Below are positions 45,255-54,603 of a DNA stretch of 64,000 nt, in pieces (positions within the stretch are counted from its first letter, which is position 1; every line of letters begins with the position of its first letter). Both the position numbers and the translations under genes were made by a program. The notes under the pieces are model-generated. The model made no database searches and had not been told where the DNA came from. It was given only the letters and a program-made list of their open reading frames with translations. The DNA comes from JBJMLO01 sp045805265 (GTDB lineage: Bacteria > Actinomycetota > UBA4738 > JACQTL01), in contig JBJMLO010000006.1 of assembly GCA_045805265.1 (NCBI GenBank), positions 1 to 64,000 on the forward strand, written 5' to 3'.

Positions 45255-46469
45255 ATGGGACGGATCCGCTACAGGGCGCTGGTCGCCCTTCTGGTCGTCC
45301 CGCTGTTGGGAGCCGTCGGGTGTGGCGGCGGCGGGGGCGGGGGCGGGGACACCATCACGATCGGGGCGTCGCTTCCCCTCACGGGAGACTTCTCCCAGCC
45401 CGGAGGAGAGGCGAAGCGGGGCTACCAGATCTGGCAGCAGCTGGTGAACGCCAAGGGCGGGCTCCTCGGCAAGCAGGTCAAGCTCGTGATCCGCGACGAC
45501 GCGAGCGACCAGAACACGGTGGTGTCGGACTACAACCGGCTGATCAGCCAGGACAAGGTCGACCTGCTGCTAGGGACGTTCTCGTCCCTGCTCAACCTGC
45601 CGGCCTCCGCCGTGGCCGAGAAGAACCAGATGGTGTACGTCGAGCCCGCCGGCGGGGCCCCCGACATGTTCAGCCGGGGCTACAAGTACCTCTTCTTCGC
45701 ACAAGAGGCCACGGCGCCGCATCAGGGGGACCTGTTCTCCCAGTACATCCTGTCGCTGCCGCCGGACCAGCGGCCGAAGACGGCCGCCTACCCCACGCAG
45801 GACGACCCGTTCACGACGCCGGTGATCGACGGCATCAGGGCGAAGCTCGAGGCGGGCGGCATCAAGACCGTCTACAAGACGGTGTATCCGCCGGACACCA
45901 CGAACTTCGACTCGATCGCCAGCGACATCAAGGCCGCCAACCCCGATCTGGTGGCCCACGGCGCGGTGTTCGAGGACGGCATCGGGATGATCCGCTCGTT
46001 CCAGAAGGCCGGGTACAACCCCAAGTACTTCTTCGAGACCTCGGCGCCCTCGAACAGCGACGAGTTCTCCAACGGCATCGGCGTCGACAACACCGAGGGG
46101 ATCTTCTACGCGGTGAGCTGGCACTCGGAGGCTGACACGCCGAAGAACGCCGAATTCGTGAAGGCCTACCAGGACAAGTTCGGCGGGTCGCTCCCGGCCG
46201 AGGACGCGGCGGACGGGTTCGCGGCGGCCCAGGTGCTCCAGACGGCGGTGGAGGCGGTCGGGTCGATCGACCAGGACAAGATCAGGGACTACCTCCACTC
46301 GCACACGGTGGACACGATCCTGGGCAAGCTGAAGTGGGACGCGACGGGCGCGCCGCAGGGGACGTTCCTGCTGGCCCAGTGGCAGAGCGGGAAGACCCAG
46401 ATCGTGGCGCCGAAGGACCTGGCAACTTCCGACACTATCGTGGCGCCCAAGCCCAACTGGTCGTCCTAG
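45255..46469 (+). CDS. Branched-chain-type ABC substrate-binding lipoprotein
   Basis: ATG 45255 follows GGTGGAGGA. The 404-aa protein has a lipoprotein signal (ALLVVPLLGAVGC, Cys near residue 23) followed by a glycine run. The mature part is a type I periplasmic-binding fold: ITIGASLPLTGDFSQPGGEAKRG, DDASDQNTVVSDYNRLI, KVDLLLGTFSS and DGFAAAQVLQTAVEAVG. It would deliver an amino-acid-like or carboxylate solute to the LivHMGF proteins encoded next. A 148-base gap separates it from E2; I see no gene there. Confidence 0.87.
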   Translation: MGRIRYRALVALLVVPLLGAVGCGGGGGGGGDTITIGASLPLTGDFSQPGGEAKRGYQIWQQLVNAKGGLLGKQVKLVIRDDASDQNTVVSDYNRLISQDKVDLLLGTFSSLLNLPASAVAEKNQMVYVEPAGGAPDMFSRGYKYLFFAQEATAPHQGDLFSQYILSLPPDQRPKTAAYPTQDDPFTTPVIDGIRAKLEAGGIKTVYKTVYPPDTTNFDSIASDIKAANPDLVAHGAVFEDGIGMIRSFQKAGYNPKYFFETSAPSNSDEFSNGIGVDNTEGIFYAVSWHSEADTPKNAEFVKAYQDKFGGSLPAEDAADGFAAAQVLQTAVEAVGSIDQDKIRDYLHSHTVDTILGKLKWDATGAPQGTFLLAQWQSGKTQIVAPKDLATSDTIVAPKPNWSS

Positions 46470-46544
46470 GGGTCATGGATCGCGCCGGCGGGGACGCGAC
46501 CCCGCCGGCGCCCTCCATCGACAGCACACCGGCGAGGTGAGCAT

Positions 46545-47426
46545 GTGAAGCACCTCATCCAGACCGTCGTCCTGGGCCTCCTGATCGGAGGCGTCTACGC
46601 GCTGATGGCGTCGGGCCTGACCCTGATCTTCGGGGTCATGAACGTGATCAACGTGGCCCAGGGAGCCCTGCTCGTCCTGGCCGCCCTCTTCACGTTCGGG
46701 CTGTGGTCGAAGACGGGAGTGGATCCGCTGGTCGCCATCCTGATCACCACGCCCGCCATGTTCGTCCTGGGATGGCTGCTCTATCGGCTGTTCGTGGTCC
46801 GGGTGCGGGACGCGCCGCCGGCGATGAGCGTGCTGCTGACGTTCGCCATGGCCGTGACCCTGGAGGGGGTCATGGGGGTGGTGTGGAAGAACGTGTACCG
46901 GTCGGTCACCCCCTCGTACTTCAACCAGTCCTTCCGCATCGGGGGCGTGTTCTTCCCGAAGGCCCAGGTGTACGGGTGCATCGCCGCGCTCGTCGTCCTG
47001 GCGCTGCTGTACCTGATGCTCACCAGGACGTGGGCGGGCCGGGCCATCCGCGCCGCGTCGGAGAACCCCGGCGGCGCCCAGCTCGTCGGGGTCAACGTGT
47101 CGGGAGTGGCGGCGCTGACCTTCGCCATCGGGGTGGCCACCACGGGGGCCGGCGGGTCGATCCTGTCGGTGCTGTACAGCTTCTTCCCGGCGTCCCACTA
47201 CCAGTGGATCTCCAGGCTCCTGGGGATCATCGTGCTGGGCGGGATGGGGAGCCTCCCCGGCGCGTTCATCGGGGCGCTGATGCTGGGGGTGGCCGAGAAC
47301 CTCACGCAGACGTACGTGTCCACGCGGTGGGCGACCGTCGTGCCCTATGTCCTGATCCTGGTCGTGCTCCTGATCCGTCCCCAGGGGATCATGGGCACCA
47401 GGCTCCGGGAGGACGTGGCGGCGTGA
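46545..47426 (+). CDS. ABC permease, LivH type
   Basis: A 293-aa inner membrane permease with eight or more hydrophobic segments, from TVVLGLLIGGVYALMASGLTLIFGVMNVINVAQGALLVL to the C-terminal LLGIIVLGGMGSLPGAFIGALMLGVAEN, the conserved EAA-like loop for contact with the ATPase. It starts at GTG 46545 after GAGGTGAG. Its stop overlaps the start of the LivM-LivG gene. Confidence 0.9.
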   Translation: MKHLIQTVVLGLLIGGVYALMASGLTLIFGVMNVINVAQGALLVLAALFTFGLWSKTGVDPLVAILITTPAMFVLGWLLYRLFVVRVRDAPPAMSVLLTFAMAVTLEGVMGVVWKNVYRSVTPSYFNQSFRIGGVFFPKAQVYGCIAALVVLALLYLMLTRTWAGRAIRAASENPGGAQLVGVNVSGVAALTFAIGVATTGAGGSILSVLYSFFPASHYQWISRLLGIIVLGGMGSLPGAFIGALMLGVAENLTQTYVSTRWATVVPYVLILVVLLIRPQGIMGTRLREDVAA

Positions 47427-49258
47427 GCCTTCCACGGCTGCCGAGGAGGTCCGGGGCGATCGCCGTCGGCGTGCTCGCCCTGGCCGCCCTGCTCTATCCC
47501 GTGATCAACCGGGACAACACCTACCACCAGACGGTGCTGTTCCAGATCTTCCTGCTGGCGGTGATGGCCGGCGGGTGGAACGTCATCTCCGGCTACACGG
47601 GCTACGTGTCGCTGGGGCAGAGCGCGTTCCTGGGGATCGGCGCCTACACCGTGGCGCTGGTGAACCAGGCCGTCCACGTCTCCCCGTTGATCCTTGCTCC
47701 CCTGGGCGGAATCGCCGCGGCGCTGACGGCCGTGCTGCTGGGCGCGGTGATCATGCGGACCCGGGGGCACGCCTTCGTGATCATCACGATCGCGTTCCTG
47801 TTCCTGATGCAGGCGCTGGGGCTGAACCTCCGCGGCTTCACCGGCGGCTCGAACGGGATCACGCTGCCGCTGCCGTCGTGGAGCAGCGACATCCAGCAGT
47901 TCCCCTTCTACTACGCGATGTTCGTCCTGATGGCCCTGTCCGTCCTGATGTCGTGGTGGATCCGCAGGACCAAGTTCGGGACCGGTCTCGTCGCGATCCG
48001 CGAGGACGAGGACAAGGCCGCGGCCATCGGCGTTCGGACCTCGGTGTACAAGGTGCTGGGCTTCGCCGCCAGCGCGGTGCTGATCGGCACGGCGGGCGGC
48101 ATCTACGCCTACTTCCTGACGTTCATCGACCCCCGGGGCATGTTCGACATCCTGGTCAGCGTCCAGATCGTGCTGGCCTGCCTGCTGGGGGGCCGGGGGA
48201 CGCTCTGGGGCCCGGTCGTCGGAGCGTTCATCGTCTGGCCGCTCCAGGAGGTCACGAACTTCTCCAGCCAGGGCACCCACCTCATGGTGTTCGGGCTGCT
48301 GCTCATGGCCGTCGTCCTGTTCCTCCCCCAGGGCATCGTGGTGGCCGCCCGGTCCCTGGCGGCGCGGCTGCAGGGCGAGGCCCCCCCACGGCGGCCCGCA
48401 GCCGTCGTGGGGGGGCGCGCGCCGGAGGCCGGACTCGCGCCAGCGGGCCCACCCGTGCCCGTGGCGGCGGGGACCGGGCCGTCCGGGAACGGCAGGCCCC
48501 TGCTCGAGCTCGAGGGCCTGACCAAGCGGTTCGGTGGGCTCGTCGCGGTCGACGACTGCTCGTTCGCGGTCCGCGAGGGCACGGTCACCGGGCTGATCGG
48601 GCCCAACGGCTCCGGCAAGACCACGATCTTCAACCTGGTCAGCGGGATGACCCGCGCCGACCGGGGCCTGGTCCGGCTCGACCGGACGCGCATCGACGGC
48701 CTGGTGAGCTGGGAGCGCGCGTACCTCGGCCTGGGCCGGACGTTCCAGATCACGCGGCTGTTCCGCCGGATGACCGTGCTCGAGAACGTCGTGGCGCCCC
48801 TGGACCGGTTCTCGTGGAGCGAGCTCCGGGCGGACGCCGTGACCGGGAGGGAGGCCCGCCGGGCGCAGGAGCTCCTCGAGTTCGTGGGGATGGCGGCGTT
48901 CGCCGAAGAGCCGGCGGGGCACCTGTCGTTCGGCCAGCAGAAGCTGGTGGAGCTGGCGCAGATCCTGATGCTGGAGCCGAAGCTCATCCTCCTCGACGAG
49001 CCGGCCGGCGGGATCAACCCCGCGTTGATCGAGCGGATCGGCGAGGTGATCCGCGAGCTGAACCGCCGGGGAGTCACGTTCCTCATCGTGGAGCACAACA
49101 TGCCCATGGTGCTCGGCCTGTGCGACCCCGTCCTCGTCCTGGCGGAGGGCAGGTGCATCGCCCAGGGCACCCCCCGGGAGATCCAGAACGACCCGGCTGT
49201 CCTCGACGCCTACCTCGGGCGGGGATGGGACGAGGTCGAGGAGTCCCTGGAGGTGTGA
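47423..49258 (+). CDS. LivM-LivG fusion: ABC permease plus ATPase
   Basis: A single 611-aa chain. Residues 1 to about 320 form the LivM permease (GWNVISGYTGYVSLGQSAFLGIGAYTVAL and the LLGGRGTLWGPVVGAFIVWPL loop). A Pro/Ala-rich linker of about 35 residues follows. Residues 360-611 are the LivG ATPase: Walker A GPNGSGKT near 392, signature LSFGQQKLVELAQILM, Walker B LILLDEPAGGINP, and H-loop IVEHNM. Usually these are two proteins. The start is GTG 47423. Confidence 0.9.
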   Translation: MSLPRLPRRSGAIAVGVLALAALLYPVINRDNTYHQTVLFQIFLLAVMAGGWNVISGYTGYVSLGQSAFLGIGAYTVALVNQAVHVSPLILAPLGGIAAALTAVLLGAVIMRTRGHAFVIITIAFLFLMQALGLNLRGFTGGSNGITLPLPSWSSDIQQFPFYYAMFVLMALSVLMSWWIRRTKFGTGLVAIREDEDKAAAIGVRTSVYKVLGFAASAVLIGTAGGIYAYFLTFIDPRGMFDILVSVQIVLACLLGGRGTLWGPVVGAFIVWPLQEVTNFSSQGTHLMVFGLLLMAVVLFLPQGIVVAARSLAARLQGEAPPRRPAAVVGGRAPEAGLAPAGPPVPVAAGTGPSGNGRPLLELEGLTKRFGGLVAVDDCSFAVREGTVTGLIGPNGSGKTTIFNLVSGMTRADRGLVRLDRTRIDGLVSWERAYLGLGRTFQITRLFRRMTVLENVVAPLDRFSWSELRADAVTGREARRAQELLEFVGMAAFAEEPAGHLSFGQQKLVELAQILMLEPKLILLDEPAGGINPALIERIGEVIRELNRRGVTFLIVEHNMPMVLGLCDPVLVLAEGRCIAQGTPREIQNDPAVLDAYLGRGWDEVEESLEV

Positions 49259-50043
49259 TGGCGGCCCTGCTGGAGCTGTCGGGCGTGCGGGCCGGCTACG
49301 GCGGCTCGGACGTGCTGCAGGGCGTCGACCTCGGAGTGGAGCGGGGCAGCGTCACCTGCATCGTCGGTCCCAACGGCGCCGGGAAGTCCACCGTGCTCCG
49401 GACGGTGTCCGGGGTCCTCCGTCCCCGGGGGGGAACCATCGCGTTCGACGGGCGGCCCATCGACGGGCGCCCGCCGTGGGAGATCCTCTCGAGGGGGGTG
49501 GCCCAGGTCCCCCAGTCGGGTGGCGTGTTCCCCAACCTATCCGTCCGGGAGAACGTCCTGATGGGCGCGTACATCGAGCGCCGGGACCGCACCCTCCTGC
49601 GGGAGCGATACCGGCGTGTGGAGGAGGTCGTGCCGTTCCTGCGAGGGCGAGGCGGGGAGCGGGCGGGGAACCTCTCCGGAGGACAGCGCCGGCTGGTCGA
49701 GTTCGCCCGATCGCTGATGCTCGATCCCCAGCTGGTGCTCCTGGACGAGCCCTCCCTCGGCCTCGACCCCAAGAGCCTCAAGCAGGTCTACGACCTGATC
49801 GGCGTGATGCGGGGGCAGGGGAAGACCCTCCTGCTGGTCGAGCAGAACGTCCGACTGGGGCTGGGCCTGGCCACGCACGCGGTGGTGATGGAGGGCGGGC
49901 GGGTCCGCCTCACCGGGACCCCCAAGGACGTCCTGAACAACCCCGAGATCGCCGAGCTGTACCTGGGCGGGACCGTCCGGCACGGGGAGGTCCCGGCCTC
50001 GGCGCCGGGCGGGGGAGGGGCGGGGGGCCGTGCCGGCCCATGA
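49258..50043 (+). CDS. ABC ATPase, LivF type
   Basis: A 261-aa ATPase. Walker A GPNGAGKS near residue 36, Q-loop VPQSGGVFPNLSVRENVLMG, signature NLSGGQRRLVEFARSLM, Walker B LVLLDEPSLGLDP and LLVEQN. It is the second ATPase of the branched-chain-type importer. ATG 49258 overlaps the preceding stop, and the stop overlaps the next gene. The C-terminus is extended by a glycine-rich tail. Confidence 0.9.
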   Translation: MAALLELSGVRAGYGGSDVLQGVDLGVERGSVTCIVGPNGAGKSTVLRTVSGVLRPRGGTIAFDGRPIDGRPPWEILSRGVAQVPQSGGVFPNLSVRENVLMGAYIERRDRTLLRERYRRVEEVVPFLRGRGGERAGNLSGGQRRLVEFARSLMLDPQLVLLDEPSLGLDPKSLKQVYDLIGVMRGQGKTLLLVEQNVRLGLGLATHAVVMEGGRVRLTGTPKDVLNNPEIAELYLGGTVRHGEVPASAPGGGGAGGRAGP

Positions 50044-50966
50044 CCGGCGTCCTGTGGGCGGCGCTGGCGGGCGTCGGGTTCGGCCTGTTCCAGTCCACGA
50101 ACCGGGCGGCCATCGAGGACCTGGACGTGTACCGGTCCACGTTCATCCAGCTCGTCGTGAGCGCGGTGATCCTGGTGGTTGCCTCGGTGGCGTCGGGGAA
50201 CCTCGCGCTGCTCTGGGGCGCGCCGGGCGGGGCCGTGATGAACTTCGCCGCGGCCGGGCTGGTGCACTTCTTCGTGGGGTGGACTCTGCTGAACGCCAGC
50301 CAGAAGCGACTCGGGGCGGCCCGGACCAGCCCGCTCATCGCCACCGCGCCGCTGTTCGGGGCGGGCGTGGCCGCGGCCACGCTGGGCGAGACCCCGAGCG
50401 CGCTCGCGTGGGTCGGGATCGTGACGACGGTGGCGGGGGTCTACGTCGTGGGACTGGAGCGGATCCGCGGCCGGGCCCCGGTGCGCGTGGGCGGCCCGGA
50501 CGGCGACCAGCACCCCGGCGCGGAGGGATTCACGTGGAAGGCGGCGAGCCTCGGGCTCGGGACCGCGCTGTGCTGGGCCATCAGCCCCGTCTTCATCCGC
50601 AACGGCCTGAAGGGTCTCGACTCGCCGGTGCTCGGCGTGACCATCAGCCTCGTGGCGGCGGTCCTGGCATACGCGGTGGCCCTGCTGATCCGGGGCCGGA
50701 GCGGGGCCCCGCCGGCCTCACGGACCGCCATGACCTGGAAGCTCACCGCCGGGGTCCTGGTGGGGCTCTCGACGTGGGCCCGGTGGTACGCGCTCAGCCT
50801 GACGCAGGTGGCCGTGGTCCTCGGCCTGGGGCTGCTCTCCGTCCCCACGGTGATCGTGGTGGCCCCGCTCCTGGTGGGACGGCACGTCGAGCGGATCACC
50901 GCCCCCCTCGTCGCCGGGACGGCCCTGCTGATGGCGGGGGCCCTCGTCCTGATCGTGTGGTCGTGA
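50040..50966 (+). CDS. EamA/DMT-family transporter
   Basis: A 308-aa integral membrane protein with about ten hydrophobic segments and an internal repeat of the EamA type: WAALAGVGFGLFQSTNRAA in the first half and GLGTALCWAISPVFIRNGL in the second. Members export or import metabolites. Location between the ABC importer and the amidohydrolase suggests export of a pathway product or balancing of an intermediate. The start overlaps the LivF stop. Confidence 0.82.
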   Translation: MTGVLWAALAGVGFGLFQSTNRAAIEDLDVYRSTFIQLVVSAVILVVASVASGNLALLWGAPGGAVMNFAAAGLVHFFVGWTLLNASQKRLGAARTSPLIATAPLFGAGVAAATLGETPSALAWVGIVTTVAGVYVVGLERIRGRAPVRVGGPDGDQHPGAEGFTWKAASLGLGTALCWAISPVFIRNGLKGLDSPVLGVTISLVAAVLAYAVALLIRGRSGAPPASRTAMTWKLTAGVLVGLSTWARWYALSLTQVAVVLGLGLLSVPTVIVVAPLLVGRHVERITAPLVAGTALLMAGALVLIVWS

Positions 50967-50976
50967 GGGGCGCGGC

Positions 50977-51963
50977 TTGATCGTCGACGTGCACGCCCAC
51001 GTGATCGTCCCGGAGGTCACCCGGGCCGCCGGCGGCGAGCCCTGGCGCCCCGACGTCCGGTGGGAGGACGGCGTCCAGGTCGTGGAGCACCGGGGGAGGG
51101 CCATCCGGTCGGCGGTCCGCGAGTTCGTCCGGATCGAGCGGATCCTCGCGGAGGCCTCCGCGTCGGGCGTCGAGCACCTGGTGCTCTCCCCGTGGGTGGC
51201 CCTGCTTCCCTACGACGAGGACCTCGAGCCGGCGCTGGCGATCTGCCGGATCCAGAACGACGCGCTGGCGGCGCTGGCGGAAGCGCATCCCGGCCGGGTC
51301 ACCGCGCTGGGCGCCGTCCCGCTCCAGGACCCGGAGGCCGCGGCCGGCGAGCTGGAGAAGCTCGTCGCGGCGCCGGGCGTCGCGGGCGTGGAGGTCGCGG
51401 CCGCCGTCCGCGGCGACTACCTGGGGGCCGATCGGTTCCTGCCGTTCTGGGAGGCCGCCGAGGGCACCGGCGCGATCGTGTTCGTCCATCCCACCACCCG
51501 GGGGTTCGACCTGCCGGTGTTCGATCGGTTCTACCTGTGGAACACGGTGGCCAACCCGATGGAGACCGCTGTGACCGCGGCCGACCTGGTCATGGCCGGG
51601 GTCCTGGAGCGCCACCCGGCCCTGAAGGTCGTGCTGGCGCACGGCGGGGGAGCCCTCCCGGCCATCCGGGGCCGGCTCCGCCACGCCCACACGTTCCAGC
51701 CGCAGGCCCGGGAACGGCTGCGCGAACCGCCCGACGAATCGATGCGGCGCCTGTACTTCGACACCGTGACGCACGACCGGGACCTGCTCCGGGGGCTGAT
51801 CGACTGGGCCGGCGCCGGCCACGTGCTGCTCGGCTCGGATCACCCGTTCGACATGGGGACCGACCGGCCGGTGGAGGAGGTCCGCGAACTGAGGCTGCCG
51901 CCGGAGCGGGAGACCGCGATCCTGGGCGGGAATGCCGAGCGCCTGCTGGGGGGCGCATCCTGA
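50977..51963 (+). CDS. Amidohydrolase family 2 (ACMSD-like) enzyme
   Basis: A 328-aa metal-dependent hydrolase or decarboxylase, starting at TTG 50977. VDVHAHV at residues 3-9 supplies two metal-binding His, IVFVHPTTRGF a third near 168, VVLAHGGGALP a fourth near 216, and LLGSDHPFDMG the conserved Asp near 288. The pattern agrees with the 2-amino-3-carboxymuconate-6-semialdehyde decarboxylase group, whose members act on carboxylated ring-cleavage products. The precise reaction is unknown. Confidence 0.8.
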   Translation: MIVDVHAHVIVPEVTRAAGGEPWRPDVRWEDGVQVVEHRGRAIRSAVREFVRIERILAEASASGVEHLVLSPWVALLPYDEDLEPALAICRIQNDALAALAEAHPGRVTALGAVPLQDPEAAAGELEKLVAAPGVAGVEVAAAVRGDYLGADRFLPFWEAAEGTGAIVFVHPTTRGFDLPVFDRFYLWNTVANPMETAVTAADLVMAGVLERHPALKVVLAHGGGALPAIRGRLRHAHTFQPQARERLREPPDESMRRLYFDTVTHDRDLLRGLIDWAGAGHVLLGSDHPFDMGTDRPVEEVRELRLPPERETAILGGNAERLLGGAS

Positions 51964-53540
51964 GCGCGCAATGGGACGTCGTGGTGGCCGGCGCGGGCCA
52001 CAACAGCCTGGTTGCGGCGGCGTACCTGGCCAGGGCGGGGTTCCGGTGCCTGGTCCTGGAGGCCCGCGAGCGGGTGGGGGGGAACACGAGTTCCGAGGAG
52101 CTGACGCTGCCCGGCTTCCTCCACGACTCCTGCTCGACCGCGCACAACCTGATCCAGGCCAGCCCCACGCTGCGCGACCGGGAGCTGCCCCTCGACGAGT
52201 ACGGCCTCGAGTACCTCCATCCCGACCCGGTCGTGCACATCCCGTTCCCAGACGGCGCGTGGCTGACGCAGTGGCGCGACCCGGACCGGACCCGCGACGA
52301 GTTCGCGAGGTTCTCGAAGCGGGACGCCGACGCCTTCGTGCGGTTCCTGGAGCAGTACGAATCCGTGGCCCCGCTGTTCGGCCGGTACCGGTACACGCCC
52401 GCCGGTGCCGGACCCCCCCTGCCGGAGCTCCTCGGCGCGCATCGGGACGCCGGGAGGTGGCTGCGGCGCCACGGGATGAGCGCGTGGGACGTGATCGCCG
52501 ACGCGTTCGAGGACGAACACACCCGCGCGTTCATGCTGTGGATGGCGTTCATGACGGTCCAGCCGATCGACCGCCCGGGGACGGGGCCGCTGGCCTACTC
52601 GCTGCTGTTCGGGCGCCAGCGGCACAGCTGGACGCTTCCCCGCGGCGGATCGGGGGCCCTGCCGGCTGCCCTGGCCCGCTTCGTCGAGGCCCACGGCGGG
52701 ACCGTGCTCACCGGGAGACGGGTGGCCGGGCTCGTCCTGGAGAACGGAAGGTGCGCCGGAGTGGAGACCGAGGACGGCGAGCGGTATCTCGCGTCGAGGG
52801 CCGTGCTCTCCACCATCCATGTGAAACACCTGGTGGAGATGGCCCCGCCCGAGGCGTGGGACGACGACTTCCGCTACGGCGTGGACACGTGGCGGGCGGG
52901 GACGTCCATGTTCGTCACCCACTACGCGACGGCGGAGCCGCCCCGGTTCCCGGTGGACGGCGGCGTGATCGAGGCCGTGGCCTCCGGGACGCCGGGCTCG
53001 GTGGACCGCATGCTCCGGGTGGGGTCGGACTTCGCTCGTGGCCTGGTGGCAGCCGACGACCCGGTGCTCCTGGTGCTGTCGCCCACGGTCGAGGACCCCA
53101 CGCGGGCCCCGGCAGGGAAGCACACGCTGAAGATCGTGGGGTTCCAGCCGTACGACCTGCCGGAGGGCCCCGAGCGGTGGGACGAGATCGAGGACGAGGT
53201 CTCGGAGGCGAACCTGGCGCACCTGCGGCGGTTCGCGCCGAACCTCACCGAGGACGTGATCCTGGCCCGGGACGTGGAGAGCCCGCTCGGCCTGGAGCGG
53301 TTCAATGCGCACAACTGGCACGGGTCCTGCCACGGCGGCGACATGGGACCCGCGCAGTCGGGGACCCTGCGGCCGGCGCCGGGATGGGCCGGGCACCGCA
53401 CGCCCATCCCCGGCCTGTACCAGACGGGAGCCACGACCCACCCCGGCGGGTCGGTCTCGGCGGCGCCGGGACGCAACGCGGCCGTCGTGATGCTGCAGGA
53501 CCTCGGGACGACGCTGGAGGAGGTGCTCGCGCGTGGCTGA
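51960..53540 (+). CDS. FAD-dependent oxidoreductase, phytoene-desaturase-like
   Basis: A 526-aa flavoprotein. The FAD-binding dinucleotide motif VVVAGAGHNSLVAAAYLARAG stands near the N-terminus, with VLEARERVGG following. The C-terminal FAD contact is GLYQTGATTHPGGSVSAAPG. No ATG, GTG or TTG lies before the first strand; CTG 51960, overlapping the previous stop as CTGA after a G-rich site, is the most likely start. Relatives include carotenoid desaturases and many uncharacterised oxidoreductases. Confidence 0.78.
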   Translation: MSAQWDVVVAGAGHNSLVAAAYLARAGFRCLVLEARERVGGNTSSEELTLPGFLHDSCSTAHNLIQASPTLRDRELPLDEYGLEYLHPDPVVHIPFPDGAWLTQWRDPDRTRDEFARFSKRDADAFVRFLEQYESVAPLFGRYRYTPAGAGPPLPELLGAHRDAGRWLRRHGMSAWDVIADAFEDEHTRAFMLWMAFMTVQPIDRPGTGPLAYSLLFGRQRHSWTLPRGGSGALPAALARFVEAHGGTVLTGRRVAGLVLENGRCAGVETEDGERYLASRAVLSTIHVKHLVEMAPPEAWDDDFRYGVDTWRAGTSMFVTHYATAEPPRFPVDGGVIEAVASGTPGSVDRMLRVGSDFARGLVAADDPVLLVLSPTVEDPTRAPAGKHTLKIVGFQPYDLPEGPERWDEIEDEVSEANLAHLRRFAPNLTEDVILARDVESPLGLERFNAHNWHGSCHGGDMGPAQSGTLRPAPGWAGHRTPIPGLYQTGATTHPGGSVSAAPGRNAAVVMLQDLGTTLEEVLARG

Positions 53541-54603
53541 CGAGCGGATCGAGGCCGCGGTGGCCAACTGGGCCCCGCGGTTCGTTACGAACGGCGTGGA
53601 CCCCAGCGACTTCCAGCGGGTCACGGCGCCGTTGGAGCGGTGGGAGGACTGGCTGGGCGCCTGGGTGGCGAACGGCGACGAGCACGCCGGGCTGGCCCGG
53701 GAGGCCGAGGAGCGGGGTCGCGACCGGACGGCCGGCGAGGCCTGGATTCGGGCGGCCCTCTCCTACCACTTCGCCAAGTTCGTCTGGATGGTGGACATGG
53801 GCCGGTACCGGGAGGCGGCCGACCGGGCCGTCGTCGCGCTTCGCGAGGCCCACCGGCTCCTCGACCCCGGGGCGATCCGCCTGGAGATCCCGTTCGAGGG
53901 GACGACGATGGTGGGGACCCTGCGCCGCCCGAGCGGTGTCGACCGCCCACCCCTCGTGTTCCTCCTCCCCGGCCTGGACTCCACGAAGGAGGAGTTCTTC
54001 GGCTGGGAGAACGTGTTCCTGGCCCGGGGGATGGCGGCCCTGTCGTTGGACGGGCCGGGGCAGGGCGAGACCGGCTATTCCACCCACATCCGCCCCGACT
54101 ACGAGCTGGCGGTCGCGGCGGCGCTCGACCACCTGGCCCAACGCGACGACGTGTCGCTCGACCTGGGAAGGGTAGGTGCCGTCGGCGTCAGCCTGGGCGG
54201 GTACTACGCGCCGCGGGCTGCCGCGTTCGAGCCGCGCGTGCGGGCGTCGGTGTCGATCGGCGGCGCATACAACTTCGGCGAGTGCTGGCCCGGCCTCCCT
54301 GGGCTGACCAGGGAGGCGTTCGTCCACCACTCCGGCGCCTCGGACGAGGCGGAGGGGGAGAAGCGGGCGACCGAGCTGGACCTGGGCCCGGTGCTGCCGC
54401 GGCTGCGCACGCCGTTCCTGGTGATCTTCGGCAGGCTCGACCGGCTGATCCCATGGCAGCAGGCCGAGCGGGTGGCGGCCGAGGCCGCGACCGCCGAGCT
54501 GGTGATGTACGAGCACGGGAACCACGTCTGCAACAACATCCCGTACCTCTACCGGCCGCTGGCGGCGGACTGGACGGCGGAGCAGCTCGCCCGTGTGGGA
54601 TAG
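53533..54603 (+). CDS. Alpha/beta hydrolase, dihydroxypseudooxynicotine-hydrolase-like
   Basis: A 356-aa protein with a helical N-terminal region of about 120 residues and a C-terminal alpha/beta hydrolase core. The nucleophile elbow is GVSLGG (Ser near residue 220), acid in FGRLDRLIPW near 301, and His in EHGNHVC near 330. The helical extension plus hydrolase arrangement recalls FrsA-type enzymes and the C-C-bond hydrolase of nicotine catabolism (2,6-dihydroxypseudooxynicotine hydrolase). This likeness is from memory of the family pattern and does not prove the substrate. Confidence 0.7.
   Translation: MADERIEAAVANWAPRFVTNGVDPSDFQRVTAPLERWEDWLGAWVANGDEHAGLAREAEERGRDRTAGEAWIRAALSYHFAKFVWMVDMGRYREAADRAVVALREAHRLLDPGAIRLEIPFEGTTMVGTLRRPSGVDRPPLVFLLPGLDSTKEEFFGWENVFLARGMAALSLDGPGQGETGYSTHIRPDYELAVAAALDHLAQRDDVSLDLGRVGAVGVSLGGYYAPRAAAFEPRVRASVSIGGAYNFGECWPGLPGLTREAFVHHSGASDEAEGEKRATELDLGPVLPRLRTPFLVIFGRLDRLIPWQQAERVAAEAATAELVMYEHGNHVCNNIPYLYRPLAADWTAEQLARVG

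Noticed and set aside
51840..53624. 594-aa minus-strand open frame
   Set aside because: Antisense to the FAD oxidoreductase gene with typical shadow composition.
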